Shown: in pieces, positions 62,023-64,000 of the stretch
How positions within the stretch are numbered: position 1 is the stretch's first letter
How the letters are laid out: each line of letters opens with the position of its first letter
Origin: Panax quinquefolius
Lineage: Eukaryota; Streptophyta; Magnoliopsida; Apiales; Araliaceae
Length of the DNA stretch: 64,000 nt
Direction: 5' to 3'
Assembly (NCBI GenBank): GCA_020205615.1
Contig: CM035170.1
Coordinates: 122,700,642-122,764,641, forward strand
Made by a program: the position numbers and the translations under genes
Notes under the pieces: generated by a model
The model's database searches: none
What the model was told of the DNA's origin: nothing
The model's input: only the letters and a program-made list of their open reading frames with translations

Positions 62023-64000
62023 CGTGACGCCCCCAAAATAGGTCCATTCCATCCAACCCATTTCGAGTCGCCAAATACATGGTACGTAAATAACTACAAC
62101 TTTATTATTACAACATATAAATAAATGTGAGTTTAAATACGTATATTGCCATCTGCATAATATCCACACGCAAATAAATCCCCATCATAATTATTGATAC
62201 ATTATTTTACAAAATGGTGAGGACTACTAAACAACTCTCTCTGTAACCTTCATTCCCATACCCCGACTAAGACTCGCTACATTCTCGCCTCCCCGAGAAG
62301 AAAAATGGAACAACAAGGAAAAAGGGTGAGCTCAACTAGCCCAAAGAAGAATATTACGACTAAGATAATATACAACAAATTATCATTAGTCTTCAACAGG
62401 GAAAAAAACTAATAGAATACAATAGACAACAAGTTTTTAAACCAATATTCGCAATGAAATAATAATTCATTGTAAGAGTTAAGTAGAGAATGCAAACTAC
62501 TATCTTCTATGTATGAATTTAAAAGTTCATCGCTCTATCTTTTTATCCCTCAGAACATCAATCAACATACATCCGAATCAAATATTCATCTTTGCACACA
62601 CAGCCAAAGATATTCATCACTGGTCATGTTCATCTAAACACTGCTCATCTTTGCACTACGGCCAAAGATATTCTTCAGAAATCATTCATCTGCACTATGT
62701 GCCAAAGATATTCCATAATATCATCATTTAAGATCAAGATGATGAAAATATTTTTAAAGAAACGAATCCAAAGGAAACAAAATGACAAGGATTAAGGATT
62801 AAGGATTCAGATTTTGTTTTATCCACGCCCAAAAATACCTCAAAAATAATCATAGGGTGTAAAATTCAAGAATGATCAAAACATGGATACAATCAAAGCT
62901 AGTATCCGTAATAGATATTTTAGATTTAAAAGAAAAATTTTCATTTTTCTATGAATAAAGGTCAGATTCGTGAATAAGGTCAGATACGTGAATAAAGGCC
63001 GAGATACGTGAATAAGAAATCGACACCAAAAGATAGAAATTCCACAAAAACATCTTCACGCTTCTTAATAGTACTCGTGAATAAGAACTCGTGAATAAGA
63101 ACTCATGAATAAGAACTCGTGAATAAGAACTCATGAATAGTAAACCCGACATGAAAAAGTTCCAAATTTGATAAAAAGTTCCAACCAATATTTCAAAGAT
63201 AATGATATCAAGAAATAATATCATTCGAGAAGAAAATAACATCCCTTACCTCGAAAAGACAAGATTTAAATAAACACCTGATATAAAGCTATGACTTGAA
63301 CTCTTGCACCGATAGCAATACTCAAAGTATACTCAAAATACTCACAAGAACGCCGATAATATAGAGAGAAAACTTCAGCTTTCGTGTGATTTTCAATTCT
63401 AACCCAAGACCCTATTTATAGAAATCGCTAGTAACACCAAAGCGTAAAATTTAATATAATAATAATATATATATATATATATATTCCTACGCCCAACCAA
63501 GACTCTGAAATCAGCATGTTTACAATGTTAAATGGGGGCCAAACCAAAACAATAAAAAATTTTTTTTGTTGATATAAATAATTAAAACTTCCAAAAATCA
63601 ATTATTTGAAGCTTCTAACTTCAATAATTCATAATAAATAGCCATTTTATCAGAAAATTGAATCTCGCGACTTTTTTATAGGAAATTCAATTTCTACAAC
63701 TTTGCAGTAAGAAAGTTTTTCCAAATTCCAAATGTAAATTGACCAAATCCACAACTAGACAATTTTATGTGTTATAATCAAATTTCAACCAAGAAATGGG
63801 GTCCACCGACATGTTTAACATGTTTTAAACATTTATTGCAACAAAAATACTCTTCCTCCTCATATACTCATATATCCCACATTCATTGTAAAATATCACC
63901 GCTAATATATTATTAAAATAATATATTTAAACGAATTATTTTATCGTAAAAGATAAAATATTAATTTTCAACAATTGTCATTTTAAAATTTTTTCCATCT
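62023..64000 (-). repeat. 5' LTR of the family-B (D) element (cut by the window end)
   Basis: On the minus strand the LTR ends CTATTTTGGGGGCGTCACG at 62023. It has TATAAATAG at plus 63412-63420, the ATTCACGAGTTCTT-type array at 63060-63145 and the GCAAAGATGA array at 62580-62715. About 0.8 kb should lie beyond 64000, judging from the 3' LTR. Confidence 0.87.

Larger units (their letters stand above)
56182..64000 (-). mobile_element. Family-B (D) chromovirus LTR retrotransposon, minus strand, internally deleted
   Basis: On the minus strand: 5' LTR (beyond 64000 to 62023), primer binding site, gag, zinc knuckle, protease, pieces of RT/RNase H, chromodomain, polypurine tract, then 3' LTR (58956-56182). 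The internal part is only 3066 bp (58957-62022), much shorter than the ~5 kb of an intact chromovirus, with most of RT and integrase gone. The LTRs are near-identical by eye apart from small indels and match solo LTRs B1 and B2. The element interrupts the RT of A3. The 3' LTR lacks its last ~10 bases (TGTGACGCC), so no target duplication can be read. Confidence 0.87.

Overview
This is nuclear DNA of a flowering plant, most likely a eudicot. The genes have GT-AG introns, plant-specific proteins (a SARD4-type reductase, the plant Sec63 homologue ERDJ2A, an EMB1417-type PPR protein) and AT-rich introns. The flanks hold plant transposons: Mutator-like elements, chromovirus LTR retrotransposons, a tRNA-derived SINE and MITEs. 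I cannot name the species.

The left part (1-24.6 kb) is a gene island. After a TE-like fragment (1-1.1 kb) come four host loci. The first is a SARD4-like reductase (+, 1501-2313) with a damaged N-terminal end. The second is a ten-exon FMN-binding split-barrel protein (-, 3162-10246). The third is a five-exon PPR gene, EMB1417-like (+, 10895-13852), head-to-head with the second across a short shared promoter. The fourth is a ten-exon ERDJ2A/Sec63 gene (-, 14841-22502). I rebuilt the exons of the last three by hand; every junction keeps phase, giving proteins of 492, 302 and 686 aa. Their introns hold small insertions, including a SINE with a 17-bp target duplication and a 357-bp solo LTR with target duplication AAGGG.

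The right part (25-64 kb) is a transposon nest. After a foldback element (25.1-25.9 kb), a Mutator-like element with ~220-bp terminal inverted repeats and a perfect 9-bp target duplication spans 25977-36880. It carries a two-exon, phase-consistent gene fragment, so it looks like a Pack-MULE. A second, autonomous-type MULE (about 37.0-51.6 kb) carries a broken MuDR-type transposase whose introns are all filled with a GGTTACT-type motif. Each MULE has been invaded by one 2.5-2.6 kb solo LTR (family A) that itself holds a 2.7 kb solo LTR (family B), plus one 4.1 kb solo LTR (family C). Five of these six solo LTRs show perfect 5-bp target duplications.

From about 51.6 kb lies a family-A element with an LTR, a tRNA-Met-type primer binding site and broken gag-protease-RT. 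It is interrupted at 56181 by a minus-strand family-B element that has two LTRs, a primer binding site, a polypurine tract and a chromodomain, but has lost most of RT and integrase.

The most distinctive features are the very long LTRs packed with family-specific minisatellites, the recurring GGTTACT motif in every intron of the MULE, and the parallel A[B]+C insertion pattern in two unrelated MULEs. I saw no cellular gene to the right of 25 kb apart from the captured fragment.
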